Part shown: positions 1 through 9,297 of the stretch, piece by piece
Numbering within the stretch: the stretch's first letter is position 1
Layout: every line of letters begins with the position of its first letter
Assembly (NCBI RefSeq): GCF_028209885.1
Contig: NZ_JAQLEM010000004.1
Span: 42,500 to 106,499 of the forward strand
DNA: 64,000 nucleotides
Direction of reading: 5' to 3'
DNA from: Collinsella aerofaciens
GTDB lineage: Bacteria; Actinomycetota; Coriobacteriia; Coriobacteriales; Coriobacteriaceae
Notes under the pieces: model-generated
The model's input: the letters and a program-made list of their open reading frames with translations, nothing else
The model's database searches: none
Told to the model about the DNA's origin: nothing
Position numbers and translations under genes: made by a program

Positions 1-2188
1 CAACGCTACGTATGGAAATACCATCAACAATGGTGACGACACCAACGCCGGTGGCTACGGTGGCGGTGTTTATACCAAGCGCGCAAACGTTACCATTAGC
101 GGCTCTGCCTGTATAACAAACAACCGAGTCAACGATTGCGTCACTGATAACCTTTACAACAATGGCGTGCTCGGTGGCGGCGGCATTGCATGCACACACG
201 ACGGCACACTAACTATGACGGGTGGCTCCGTTACTGCCAATTATTCCCATGAGGCCGGCGGCGGAATCTACGCTGGCTTTTGGAACCAGGCGATTAAGTT
301 CAAAATGACGGGCGGCATTATTGCAGGCAATATGTCCGAAAACGCCGAGGGCGGTGGTCTCCGTATTTCCACCGGTACTACCGGCGATATTGGGACTGAG
401 CCGGGCAAGCCCAACAAGGTTTACATCACCAACAACAAGACCATGACGGGCAGCACTAACGGTCGCGGGGGCGACTGGGGCGGCGGCGGCATCTTTATCC
501 AGCAGGGCGGCAAGCTCAATATCGTACAGACGTTGATTACCAACAATGAGGCCGGCGGCTGGGGTGGCGGCGTTGGTGCTTGCCCTACGGGCGAGACGAT
601 TGTCTCTCACTCAAATGGTGCTGCAATCTACAACAATGCGGATCACGGTGAGCACTTCTCTGCCGGTGGTCATGATAAGGATTTGGACAAAAATACTAAT
701 TACATTACCTCAACCTTCAAAGAAGAGGGTCATAAGGATTTCTTCTTGGTACGCAAGGACGACAGCCAAAATACGGTTGCGGTCGTTCTTGGCAAGATGC
801 TCGGCGGTGGCTCGGCTGGCTGGAAGGGCACATGCGACCGTGAGAAGATAACCATCGATGCCAACGGCGGTGCCGAGGCTAAGTACATGTTTGGTCTTGA
901 GGCTCATCCGACCAATGATGCCAAGACCGCTGCCCAAAACGCTGCGACCACTGTCATCAGTGGCAACTACTCATACACCCACGGCGGCGGCATCATGACC
1001 AACGGCGATCTTGTCGTTGGCAAGGTCGAGGCTTTGAACGCGTATCCTGCAATCAAAGTCAAGGCAAATAAAGTCCTTATGAAGGACGGTGCTAAGCGGA
1101 GTCTCAAAGAACATCCCTATCAGTTTAAGCTGTTGGGCGCACCTGCCAATTCAAAGAAGGCACCATGCTGGAATGAGAACGGCACGCTTAACGAAAACGG
1201 ATGCGAGGCTATGCCCGCGGTTACCGTCGATGAAAACGGAGACATTCTCATTGATACGGGCGCGAACTACCAGTCGGGCAATTACGACCTCTACCTTGTT
1301 GAAGTTCCCCCTGACCCTGATAAAGTTCCTGTCAACGAAAAAGGAACAAAGTTTGATAAGTCTATTTACAAAATACATGTAGAGGTTAGCGATCAGCCAG
1401 TTGAAACAACGAATTTCTTGGGAATTGAGATTAAACGTTTTTCGGTCAATACAAGCGCTTCCATAGTCACCGTCAAAAGGAAAAACGAAAAGTCTTTCAC
1501 TGATCCCGGTGCAGGCTTCTATAGCTGGAGTGAAGATCCGAAAGATAAAACCATCTCGACCGTAAGAATCGGCAATGAATCCAACCCTGCGTTTAAGAAC
1601 GAACTTGCGCCCTACCAGGCTTCAGGCACTTGGACACCTCAGGTGACCAAGAAGGTCGATGGCGGCGAGATGAAGAAGTTCAAGTTCGAGCTGTACACCA
1701 AGGATGCCAGTGGCAATGAGAAGGTGCTCAATACCCAATACACTAGTAAGGGGACGGGCAATGAGGCAACGGTGACGTTTGCTGAGCAGACAATTGGCCC
1801 ACTTGGCGTCAAAGATCTCACTGAAGGCAAAGCAACAGTCACCTACTATATCCGTGAATGTGCCGCCAAAGAGAACGAAGGCACCGAGCACGAAGGCTAC
1901 AAGAACGACACCAAGACCTTCAAGGTTGTGGTGACGGCTCAAGACGACGGCAAAGGTAATCTGAACTGCACGCCGACCTACTACGAGGTCGACGCCAGCG
2001 GCAAGCCAAGCGAAAACCCGACCGCCGATCCCACCTTCACCAACACCTACTCCACCTCTTTGCCCCTTTCTGGTATGTCGGGCGTCACTCTGACGTACCT
2101 TGCCGGCGCGGCGGTGCTTTGCGCTGCTGCGGCCTGGATGCACATTCGTCGCAAGGCGAATGCGAAGGGAGGTAAGCGTCGTGAATAA
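1..2188 (+). CDS. LPXTG-like surface protein, C-terminal part (pilus locus)
   Basis: The reading frame is open from base 2, so the true start lies outside the window. The visible first part is rich in GGG and ITNN/VYV-like repeats typical of right-handed beta-helix adhesin stalks. It is followed near 1620-2050 by a streptococcal-pilin type isopeptide domain (GTWTPQVTKKVDG through FTNTYST). The end has an LPLSG sorting motif, a hydrophobic segment and a positively charged tail (HIRRKANAKGGKRRE), so the protein is probably sortase-anchored. Its stop overlaps the next pilin gene by 8 bases and a class C sortase lies downstream, so it is likely the tip or adhesive subunit of the pilus. The tip role is inference. 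Confidence 0.82.
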   Translation, partial: NATYGNTINNGDDTNAGGYGGGVYTKRANVTISGSACITNNRVNDCVTDNLYNNGVLGGGGIACTHDGTLTMTGGSVTANYSHEAGGGIYAGFWNQAIKFKMTGGIIAGNMSENAEGGGLRISTGTTGDIGTEPGKPNKVYITNNKTMTGSTNGRGGDWGGGGIFIQQGGKLNIVQTLITNNEAGGWGGGVGACPTGETIVSHSNGAAIYNNADHGEHFSAGGHDKDLDKNTNYITSTFKEEGHKDFFLVRKDDSQNTVAVVLGKMLGGGSAGWKGTCDREKITIDANGGAEAKYMFGLEAHPTNDAKTAAQNAATTVISGNYSYTHGGGIMTNGDLVVGKVEALNAYPAIKVKANKVLMKDGAKRSLKEHPYQFKLLGAPANSKKAPCWNENGTLNENGCEAMPAVTVDENGDILIDTGANYQSGNYDLYLVEVPPDPDKVPVNEKGTKFDKSIYKIHVEVSDQPVETTNFLGIEIKRFSVNTSASIVTVKRKNEKSFTDPGAGFYSWSEDPKDKTISTVRIGNESNPAFKNELAPYQASGTWTPQVTKKVDGGEMKKFKFELYTKDASGNEKVLNTQYTSKGTGNEATVTFAEQTIGPLGVKDLTEGKATVTYYIRECAAKENEGTEHEGYKNDTKTFKVVVTAQDDGKGNLNCTPTYYEVDASGKPSENPTADPTFTNTYSTSLPLSGMSGVTLTYLAGAAVLCAAAAWMHIRRKANAKGGKRRE

Positions 2189-3851
2189 GAAAGTTTGCTC
2201 CTTCCCGATCATGTTTGCGCTGCTTGCCCTCCTGATCGGCACCTGCGCGGTTGTGTTCCCCGCTTCCGCGCAGGCCGCGCCGACCTCGACCGGTTCCATC
2301 ACGGTGAGCGGCACCGTGGCGAGCAGCTACGACGCCTACCAGATCTTTAGCGCCAACGTCGTCGACGGCGACAGCGACGCCAAGATCGCCACCGACCTCG
2401 CCTGGGCAAGCGACGCCGCGCGCGATGCCGTGTTGCCTGTGCTGCACAGCGCCGGTATGCCCAATTCCCAGACCACCGCGCAGGAAGCTGCCGAGTGGCT
2501 CAACACCGATTCCCACCTTACGAGCGCGCTGAGCGCACAGCTCGCTCGTTCCCTCCAGAGCTCTGACGCCGAGTCCGTGGCCCTTAACGCGGGCACGACG
2601 GCCGAGCTGTCCTGTGGCTACTGGCTCATCGTCGCCGACGACGCCGCCATTTCCCAGGACGAGGCCGGCACCGCGCCGATCATGGCGCTGGTCGGCGGCA
2701 GCGCCGTCACCGTCAAGCCCAAGGCGGCGACCTCCAAGGTCGTCAAGCACGTGCTGGAGGACAGCACCGCCGCCTGGCAGAAGGCCGCCGACGCCACGGT
2801 CGCCGACGACCTGTACTGGCGCCTCTCGGCCACGGTCCCGGCGGGTCTTACCGCCTACGACACCTATACGGTGCAGTTCGTCGACACCATGAGCGCGGGG
2901 CTCGACCTCTCCATGGTCGCCGCGAGCATGCGCGTGTACGTGGCGGCGAGCGCGGACGGCGGCTTCGACGCCGTCTCGACCAATAAGGACGGCCGCGCCG
3001 GCACCGAGTCCGCGAAGGGCTGGACCGACATCACGGCCCAGTGCGCCACCAAGGTAGCGGCGGACGGCAAGACCTTCACCGTGCGCACCGGCGACCTCAT
3101 CGCCGCGCTCGGCGGGGCCGACGCCTTCACCGCGGACGCCCGCGTGGTCGCCGTGTACAACGCGCCGCTCAACAGCGCATGCAACCACGGCATCGCGAAG
3201 GGCAACCCCAACGAGGTCTACCTGCGCTACCCGCGCTCTCCCTTTGCCGACCAGTCCGGCGACGCCGGCTTTACCCGCACGCCGAGCGATGACGCGTGCG
3301 CCTACACCTGGGATCTCGCGCTCACCAAGCGCGGCAGCGACGGCGACAAGCCGCTTGCCGGGGCGGTCCTGAGTATCGCCGATGACCGCGGTCGCACACT
3401 GGCGGCCGACGGCACGTGGGATGCGGAGGGCAAGGCCACCGTCACCACGGGCGAGGACGGCCGCGTGACCGTCTCGGGCGTGGACTCGGGCAAGCTGGAG
3501 GTCCGCGAGCTCAAGGCGCCCAAGGGCTACACCGCCTTTGAGGGCACGCGCTCCGTGACGGTCAAGGCCGAGGGCCTGGACGTCGACCAGGTGGCCGCCG
3601 CCAAGCCCAAGCTCACCATCACGGCCGAGTCGCCCCTGCGCGCCGACAGCGCGGACGGGTCGACGGGCAGCCTGGAGGCGTCGCTTATCAACACACCCAC
3701 CGGCGCACCCCCTAGCATTACCACCGGAGGCTTTATGCCCTCGACTGGCGATATGGCAATGTACGCCGCGGCCGCCGCAGCGGTCGCCGGAGCCGCGCTC
3801 ATCGTGGTCGCGCTCCTGGTCAAGCGGGGAGGTGGCAGCCATAAAGAGTAG
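2181..3851 (+). CDS. Pilin-like LPXTG-type surface protein
   Basis: The start is GTG at 2181, with AAGGGAGG 8 bases upstream. It opens with a signal peptide (VNKKVCSF, a long hydrophobic stretch, then SAQAAP). Domains visible are a D1/D2-like isopeptide-forming pilin domain (about residues 180-350, with KVVKHVLED at its start) and a SpaA prealbumin-like domain (ALTKRGSDGDKPLAGAVLSI to REL.APKGYTAFEG). The C-terminus is MPSTGD, a membrane span (AAAAAAVAGAALIVVALLV) and a KRGGG tail, a sortase signal. The gene overlaps the upstream adhesin by 8 bases, so the two are co-translated. Its role as a minor or basal pilin is inferred from position. Codon use is very GC-rich compared with the pilin that follows. 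Confidence 0.82.
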   Translation: MNKKVCSFPIMFALLALLIGTCAVVFPASAQAAPTSTGSITVSGTVASSYDAYQIFSANVVDGDSDAKIATDLAWASDAARDAVLPVLHSAGMPNSQTTAQEAAEWLNTDSHLTSALSAQLARSLQSSDAESVALNAGTTAELSCGYWLIVADDAAISQDEAGTAPIMALVGGSAVTVKPKAATSKVVKHVLEDSTAAWQKAADATVADDLYWRLSATVPAGLTAYDTYTVQFVDTMSAGLDLSMVAASMRVYVAASADGGFDAVSTNKDGRAGTESAKGWTDITAQCATKVAADGKTFTVRTGDLIAALGGADAFTADARVVAVYNAPLNSACNHGIAKGNPNEVYLRYPRSPFADQSGDAGFTRTPSDDACAYTWDLALTKRGSDGDKPLAGAVLSIADDRGRTLAADGTWDAEGKATVTTGEDGRVTVSGVDSGKLEVRELKAPKGYTAFEGTRSVTVKAEGLDVDQVAAAKPKLTITAESPLRADSADGSTGSLEASLINTPTGAPPSITTGGFMPSTGDMAMYAAAAAAVAGAALIVVALLVKRGGGSHKE

Positions 3852-3959
3852 CTGGCAGCCCCACAGAGAGCGGGGCGAGACGTAGCGAAGCAGATGCTAA
3901 GACACAGACAGACAGATTTAGATCAAATGGAATTCGAGCAGAAAGCAGAGGAAAAGAAG

Positions 3960-5711
3960 ATGAGCATGAGCAAGAACATCGCACGCCTGGCAGTAACCGC
4001 CGGCCTCACAGCAGCGCTGAGCTTCGGCGGCGTGATGGCCCCGGTGACCATGGCGTTTGCGGCGGGCACGCCGACGGTGGCCACGGACGGCAATGTAAAG
4101 ATTGACGAGAAGACCTATAAGGACACAACCTTTAAGGGCATCCAGATTTTCAAGGCAAAGGTTACGCAGAATTATGATGGAAGTGCCTGGTCTGGCGATA
4201 AGACCCTTTCCGATATTGATTGGGCGTCGCCTGATGTTATGAGTGTTGTGACTGGTGCATTTACTGGCGTCGCGGAGGCTCCTGCTGCGAATGCAGGCGC
4301 TCAGGCTTGGGCCAAGTACATTAAAGATAATGCCGGTAATAAAGTTGGCCAGACTGCTAAGGTTGACGCTGGCTCCACGTTGGATAAGATTGCTGCCGCA
4401 CTTGAGGGTTCGACTCTAACCTGGACAAACCCAGGCGATTCCAGCAAGGGAGACTTTAAGGCTTTAAACACCGGCTATTGGCTCTTTGTGACTGCAAATG
4501 TTGGTTCGACCACATCTAGCGATTCGGCCAACGGCAATACCGACGCCTATACCTCGCCAATCTTCACTGTCGTCGGTGGTGAAGATGTAAAGGCGGAGCC
4601 CAAGAAGGACGTCCCCAACGTGACCAAGGCCGTCAAGGATGACGCAGTGGATGGCACGTTTGGTACATTCGAGAATCCCAACAAGGCTGCTGACTCTCAG
4701 ATGGGCGACTATGTCGACTATCTTCTTACCGGTACGGTTGCAAGCAACATCAACACCTACAGCACCTACAAGTACACCTTCACTGATGAGCTCCCCAAAT
4801 CCATGACGCCGAAGTTTAAGGATGGTAGCACGACGCCAGACGTCACGGTCAAGATCGGTGATACCGAGGTCAAGACTGACTGCTACACCGCCAAGTACGT
4901 GAACGATAAGATAACTGTCGACTTCACCGATCTCAAGAGCTGCACGGATGAGAGTGGCAATTCTATTGTGTTGAACAGTGGCTCGAAGGTGACTGTCGAG
5001 TACAAGGCCAAGCTCGACTCCACCAAGATTTTCGAAAATGGCAAGATCAAAGATGAATTCAAAGGTTTGGTTGGTAAAGCCCAGAAAAATAAGGTTACGC
5101 TGACTTATTCCAACAATCCGCATGCCGAAGGTGTTGGCGCCACGGTTGAGCATCCTGCCTATGATTACACCTACGGTATCGATGTCACCAAGGTCGGTTC
5201 TGATGATGAAACAAAGGGACTCAAAGGTGTTGAGTTTACGCTGCAAGAGCAGGGTGATACTAACAAGTTTATCATGGCAAATGGTGTCAAGACGACCGAT
5301 GAAGCAAAGGCTAAGCTGACAACTGATGACTCCGGCAAGCTTAACGTTGTCGGTCTCGACGAGGGCACCTACGTCCTCACGGAGGTTACGCCCGCCCCTG
5401 GTTACAACAACTCCGCAGCAAACGGTGTGACCTTTACCATCAAGCGCGATCTTTACCAGAATGGCGATGACGTTACCCCTAGTGCGGATTCTGCAATCAA
5501 TGCAGCAAATGGTGTCGTGAAGAACAATTCGGCTACCGCGTCTACCGGTAAGCTCAGTTTCATCATTGTCGACCAGCAGGGCTCCGGCCTTCCCCTCACC
5601 GGCCTCAATGGCGTGACCTTCACTTGGATCGCTGGTGGCGCGGTGCTGTGCATCGGCGTGGCGCACCTCATCCGCAGCCGTAAGCAGGCTGAGGAGTCCG
5701 AGCAGGAGTAA
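3960..5711 (+). CDS. Major pilin-like protein, LPLTG anchored
   Basis: I chose ATG 3960 because AGAGGA lies 8 bases upstream and a clean signal peptide follows (MSMSKNIARL, hydrophobic core, MAFAAG). An in-frame ATG at 3927 is a weaker alternative. The middle holds a fimbrial isopeptide-formation (D2-like) domain, with PNVTKAVKDD at its start. A SpaA-like prealbumin domain follows (DVTKVGSDDETKGLKGVEFTL, then DEGTYVLTEVTPAPGYN). The end is LPLTG, a membrane span and a charged tail (RSRKQAEESEQE). Base composition is less GC-rich than the neighbouring pilin, which suggests different origin or diversifying selection. It is probably the pilus shaft subunit polymerised by the sortase at 6251. Confidence 0.85.
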   Translation: MSMSKNIARLAVTAGLTAALSFGGVMAPVTMAFAAGTPTVATDGNVKIDEKTYKDTTFKGIQIFKAKVTQNYDGSAWSGDKTLSDIDWASPDVMSVVTGAFTGVAEAPAANAGAQAWAKYIKDNAGNKVGQTAKVDAGSTLDKIAAALEGSTLTWTNPGDSSKGDFKALNTGYWLFVTANVGSTTSSDSANGNTDAYTSPIFTVVGGEDVKAEPKKDVPNVTKAVKDDAVDGTFGTFENPNKAADSQMGDYVDYLLTGTVASNINTYSTYKYTFTDELPKSMTPKFKDGSTTPDVTVKIGDTEVKTDCYTAKYVNDKITVDFTDLKSCTDESGNSIVLNSGSKVTVEYKAKLDSTKIFENGKIKDEFKGLVGKAQKNKVTLTYSNNPHAEGVGATVEHPAYDYTYGIDVTKVGSDDETKGLKGVEFTLQEQGDTNKFIMANGVKTTDEAKAKLTTDDSGKLNVVGLDEGTYVLTEVTPAPGYNNSAANGVTFTIKRDLYQNGDDVTPSADSAINAANGVVKNNSATASTGKLSFIIVDQQGSGLPLTGLNGVTFTWIAGGAVLCIGVAHLIRSRKQAEESEQE

Positions 5712-6250
5712 CGCTCGCTCACCCATCCCTTTGGCAGGTGGGATGTGATGGCCATGAGACTTGCGGACACTTTTCTCGTCCATTGACGTTCTTGCTTTGC
5801 CATTCTCATTTCGGGGCAGATTCCGCACTGGAGTTTGCCCCTTTTTGGGATAACGCAGCCAGCCTCCATTGTCCGATGCGGGCACGTTCGTCATCGCGTT
5901 TCTTGACTCGTATGAGGTTCGGTTTAAGGTCCGTAGGCGCACGCGCGGTGCGGACGGTGGAAGGCATTTGCGCCGCAACAAGCGCAAATAAGAATGCCCG
6001 GGGTTAGAGGCCCGGGCATTTAATAACACCGGAAACTGGTCGCCCGCGCTCCAAAGTACTTACGCGGGGTGCGTCGTTTCCTATTGACATTGTATCCCGA
6101 ATCGCCCCGCCGATCCGGGACATTTTGAAAACTCAAATGCTGGCTTATCCTCGACTGGACGGTGCAGTCTAGCTGCGTTGTCCGGCGCGGAAGCTCGTAA
6201 TTCGGCTATTATTTGTTTAGACAACCTGAGCTGTAAAGGAGTGACCGGCG
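5712..6250 (+). other. 539-bp intergenic region between pilin and sortase
   Basis: No convincing gene is seen here. Short frames on both strands lack a ribosome binding site and family resemblance. The region holds one clear GC-rich hairpin near 5993-6021. Upstream of the sortase the only promoter-like element is a TTGACA at about 6084 with no good -10 partner, and a TATTAT at about 6210 with no good -35. Confidence 0.5.
5992..6022. terminator. Hairpin terminator between pilin and sortase
   Basis: AATGCCCGGG pairs with CCCGGGCATT around a short TTAGAG-like loop. The run after the stem is only TTTAATAA, so termination may be modest or bidirectional. Confidence 0.55.
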
Positions 6251-7189
6251 ATGGTGCAGGGCGCCAAACATATGAAGAGCAATAACGCCGCGGCCAACGG
6301 CGGCTCAAGCCCTCAGCCCAAATCTCAACAAAAGCCCAAGCGTCGTCGCAAGCGACTGCCGCGCTGGGCCGACCGGCTCATCACCATCGTCATCATCCTT
6401 ATTGGCGTGGGCCTTATGACCTGGCCGTGGATCTTGGACCGGCTCGAAGCCTCGGGCGTGTTTAACCAGATCAGCACGGTGTCCAGCACCGTGGACGCGC
6501 TGTCTGCCGAGGAGCGCGAGCGCATCCTGCTCCAGGCGCGCTCCTTTAACGAGCAGCTGGCGGGCGAGGCCACCGAGCTTCCCGCCGACCAGATCGAGCC
6601 CTATGCCCAGCAGCTCATCTTTGACCGCGACCCCATGATGAGCTGGGTCGAGATCCCCTCCATCGACGTGAGCATGCCTATCTACCACGGCACGAGCGAG
6701 GAAGTCCTTATGGCGGGCGTCGGCCACCTGGAGGGCACGAGCCTGCCGGTGGGCGGCGCCTCGACGCATTGCGTGCTCACCGCGCACTCGGGCATGCGCA
6801 ACCTAAGCATGTTCGACGACATCCATTCGCTGGAGCCCGGCGACCTGGTGCTGCTGCACACCATGAACAAGACGCTCGCCTACAAGATGGTGGACTCCGA
6901 GGTGGTGCTGCCCGAGGAGATGGAGTCGCTGACCATCGAGGCGGGCGCCGACAAGGTGACGCTTGTCACCTGCACGCCCTACGGCGTGAACGACCATCGC
7001 CTGCTGGTGCATTGCGTACGCACCAAGTACAGCAAGAAGGACGTCGACAAGCAAAAGTCGCTGGCCGGCCGCCACTGGGGCAAGCGCGAGTTTGCCGTGC
7101 TTATCGTGGTCGTGGCCATCGTACTGTTGCTGCTGGACATCGTGATCCACGCGGTCCGCAAGCGCCGCAAGGCCAAGACCTCGGCATAA
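6251..7189 (+). CDS. Class C sortase (pilus polymerase)
   Basis: Membrane transpeptidase that joins pilins through their sorting motifs. ATG 6251 follows AAAGGAG at a 9-base spacing. The N-terminus is cytoplasmic and basic (KPKRRRKRLPRW), followed by one span (LITIVIILIGVGLMTWPWIL). The catalytic domain shows VEIPSIDVSMPIYHGT, catalytic His179 (LTAHSG), Cys241 (LVTCTPYGVNDH) and Arg250. A second C-terminal span (FAVLIVVVAIVLLLLDIVI) with a basic tail is characteristic of class C. The lid segment before the first strand is short (FDRDPMMSW). It sits 539 bases downstream of three sortase-substrate genes, which are its expected clients. Confidence 0.92.
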   Translation: MVQGAKHMKSNNAAANGGSSPQPKSQQKPKRRRKRLPRWADRLITIVIILIGVGLMTWPWILDRLEASGVFNQISTVSSTVDALSAEERERILLQARSFNEQLAGEATELPADQIEPYAQQLIFDRDPMMSWVEIPSIDVSMPIYHGTSEEVLMAGVGHLEGTSLPVGGASTHCVLTAHSGMRNLSMFDDIHSLEPGDLVLLHTMNKTLAYKMVDSEVVLPEEMESLTIEAGADKVTLVTCTPYGVNDHRLLVHCVRTKYSKKDVDKQKSLAGRHWGKREFAVLIVVVAIVLLLLDIVIHAVRKRRKAKTSA

Positions 7190-7203
7190 GACATTCTCCA
7201 GAA

Positions 7204-7236
7204 CCACCACAATGGGGACAGGCACCTTTGTGGTGG
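7204..7236. repeat. Short palindromic repeat, copy 1 (CCACCACAA arms)
   Basis: Nine-base perfect arms CCACCACAA / TTGTGGTGG enclose a GGGGACAGGCACC-type loop. An almost identical copy lies inverted at 41841-41875. It begins 15 bases after the sortase stop codon. Confidence 0.8.
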
Positions 7237-7247
7237 CCGGGGCTTCC

Positions 7248-7312
7248 AAACCATCACAACATTCGATGAAAATCTCGATTTTGGCGAAAAGCGTCGAATG
7301 TTGTGATGGTTT
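7248..7312. repeat. 65-bp palindrome with inner hairpin
   Basis: Nineteen-base outer arms (AAACCATCACAACATTCGA and its complement) are perfect. The 27-base centre contains a second small hairpin (AAAATC/GATTTT). It follows directly after palindrome copy 1 and lies upstream of gatC. Confidence 0.8.
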
Positions 7313-7471
7313 TCGCTATGGACGGTGCGGTTTCGCTGCAGAACCGCCAGCCCGCAGCCTGCCAACCGCCGTCCTCGTTACGTTTTCGCTGCATTTGGGT
7401 AAAGCGCCTGCTCCAAGCGGCGTTGCCTTGTATACTAGAGCGGTTTATCTGTTATGCGGAAGGGAGCGCCT

Positions 7472-7783
7472 ATGGCACTCAGCGAGAAAGACGTGCGCGG
7501 CATCGCCGAGTACGCAAAGATCGCACTGACCGATGACGAGCTCACCCAGATGACGTCCTACCTGAACGACGCCGTCCAGATGCTCGAGCCCGTCTTGCAA
7601 TATGACTTGCCCGACGTGGAGCCCACGTTCCATCCTATCGGAAGCCTGTCCAACGTGATGGGCGATGACCTGCGCGAGCCCGAGCGCGATTTGCCGCTCG
7701 ACGTCGCGCTCGAAAACGCCGGCAGCGCGCGCGACCGCTACTTCCGCGTGCCGTCCATTTTGGGAGAGGGGGAGAGCGAGTAA
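7472..7783 (+). CDS. gatC: Asp-tRNA(Asn)/Glu-tRNA(Gln) amidotransferase subunit C
   Basis: Small stabilising subunit of the GatCAB amidotransferase, which converts misacylated Glu-tRNA(Gln) or Asp-tRNA(Asn) to the correct amide form. The ATG at 7472 has GGAAGGGAG upstream and gives a 103-residue protein of the usual length. Family features are ALSEKDVRGIAEYAKIALTDDEL at the N-terminus and the LREPE.D.P...AL.NA segment near the C-terminus, ending YFRVPSILGEGE. The stop codon overlaps the gatA start by one base (TAATG), so translation is coupled. A TATACT -10-like element is seen at 7431 but no clear -35. Confidence 0.95.
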   Translation: MALSEKDVRGIAEYAKIALTDDELTQMTSYLNDAVQMLEPVLQYDLPDVEPTFHPIGSLSNVMGDDLREPERDLPLDVALENAGSARDRYFRVPSILGEGESE

Positions 7784-9297
7784 TGGCGCAGAGCTTCGAT
7801 TCCCTTACCGCCGCCCGGATCGCCGCGGGCGTTGTTGCCGGCGACTTTACCGCTACCGAGGTGGCCCAGGCTTCCCTTGCCGCCATCGAGGCGCGCGAGG
7901 GCGGGGTCCAAGCATTCCTGCAGGTGGCGCCCGAGCTTGCGCTCGAGGCCGCTGCGCGCGTGGATGCCGACCGTGCCGCAGGCAAGCCGCTGCCCCCGCT
8001 CGCGGGCGTGCCGCTGACCATTAAGGACAACATGAACCTCGTGGGCACGCGCACCACCTGCGCTTCCCGCATGCTCGAGAACTACCAGAGCGTCTACACC
8101 GCCACCTGCGTCCAGCGCATGCTCGATGCCGGCTGCCTGCCCATGGGCAAGGCCAACATGGACGAGTTTGCCTTTGGCAGCTCCACCGAGAGTTCGGCGT
8201 TCCACCGCACCAACAACCCCTGGGATACCGAGCGCGTGCCCGGCGGCTCCTCGGGCGGCTCCGCTGCCGCCGTCGCCGCGGGCGAGGTCGCGCTCTCGCT
8301 GGGCTCGGACACCGGCGGCTCCATTCGCCAGCCGGCGTCGCTGTGCGGCGTGGTGGGCTTTAAGCCCACGTATGGTGCCGTGAGCCGTTACGGCGTGGTC
8401 GCCTTTGGCTCGTCGCTCGACCAGGTGGGCCCCTTTGGCCGCACGGTCGAGGATGTCGCGCTGGCCATGAATGCGCTTACCGGCGCGGGCCACGATCCGT
8501 ACGACTGCACCAGCCAGGATTGCGCCGTCGACTTTACCGAGCATCTCAACGACAGCATCGAGGGCAAGCGCGTGGGCATCATCCCCGCGTTTATGGAGGC
8601 CGATGGTCTGACGCCCGAGGTCAAGGCTGCTGTTCAGCGCGCCGCCCAGGAGCTGCAGAACCAGGGCGCCGAGCTGGTCGAGGTCGACCTGCCGCACCTG
8701 GACGCCGCTATCGCCGCCTACTACGTCATCGGCCCGGCCGAGGCGTTCTCCAACCTGGCCCGCTTCGACGGCATTCGCTACGGCTACCAGGAGGAGGGCT
8801 GCGCCAACCTGTCCGACCAGAGCTCGCTTTCGCGCGCCCACGGCTTTGGCGCCGAGGCCAAGCGCCGTCAGATGCTCGGCGCCTACCTGCTGAGCTCGGG
8901 CGTGTACGACAAGTACTACTACGCTGCGCAAAAGGCCCGCACGCTCATCACGCAGGACTACGACGCCGCGTATGCCAAGGTGGACACCATCCTCATGCCT
9001 GCCTCGCCGCGCACGGCCTTTAAGTTTGGCGAGATCAGCGACCCCACGCAGATGTACCTCTCCGACCTGTACACCATCTCGCTCAACATTTGCGGCAACG
9101 GTGGTATCTCGGTGCCGCTGGGCCTGGGCGAGGATACTCAGCTGCCCGTTTCTGCCCAGCTGGTGGGTCCGGCCTTTAAGGACCGTCAGCTGCTCACGTT
9201 TGCCCGCGCCCTGGAGCGCGGCTTTGCCGATGCCGCCACGGGTGCGCCCGCGCTTTCCGTCGCGCCCGATTTTGCCGGGAAGGGAGGCGAGCTGTAA
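7783..9297 (+). CDS. gatA: Asp-tRNA(Asn)/Glu-tRNA(Gln) amidotransferase subunit A
   Basis: Glutaminase subunit of GatCAB: it hydrolyses glutamine and passes ammonia to GatB. The protein is 504 residues, close to the family norm. It carries the amidase signature with the Ser-Ser-Lys triad: Lys in LTIKDN, the GGSSGGSAAAVAAG serine loop, and the nucleophile in LGSDTGGSIRQPASLCG. The start overlaps the gatC stop by one base and the stop overlaps the gatB ATG by one base, so gatCAB is a tightly coupled operon. Nothing is missing from the active site. Confidence 0.97.
   Translation: MAQSFDSLTAARIAAGVVAGDFTATEVAQASLAAIEAREGGVQAFLQVAPELALEAAARVDADRAAGKPLPPLAGVPLTIKDNMNLVGTRTTCASRMLENYQSVYTATCVQRMLDAGCLPMGKANMDEFAFGSSTESSAFHRTNNPWDTERVPGGSSGGSAAAVAAGEVALSLGSDTGGSIRQPASLCGVVGFKPTYGAVSRYGVVAFGSSLDQVGPFGRTVEDVALAMNALTGAGHDPYDCTSQDCAVDFTEHLNDSIEGKRVGIIPAFMEADGLTPEVKAAVQRAAQELQNQGAELVEVDLPHLDAAIAAYYVIGPAEAFSNLARFDGIRYGYQEEGCANLSDQSSLSRAHGFGAEAKRRQMLGAYLLSSGVYDKYYYAAQKARTLITQDYDAAYAKVDTILMPASPRTAFKFGEISDPTQMYLSDLYTISLNICGNGGISVPLGLGEDTQLPVSAQLVGPAFKDRQLLTFARALERGFADAATGAPALSVAPDFAGKGGEL

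Noticed and set aside
2085..3842. 585-codon minus-strand frame opposite the second pilin
   Set aside because: Arg/Gly/His-rich shadow of a GC-rich gene with no recognisable domain.
4464..6029. Long minus-strand open frame opposite the major pilin
   Set aside because: It is antisense to a clear pilin with signal peptide and sorting motif, has no ribosome binding site or domain, and follows from codon bias.
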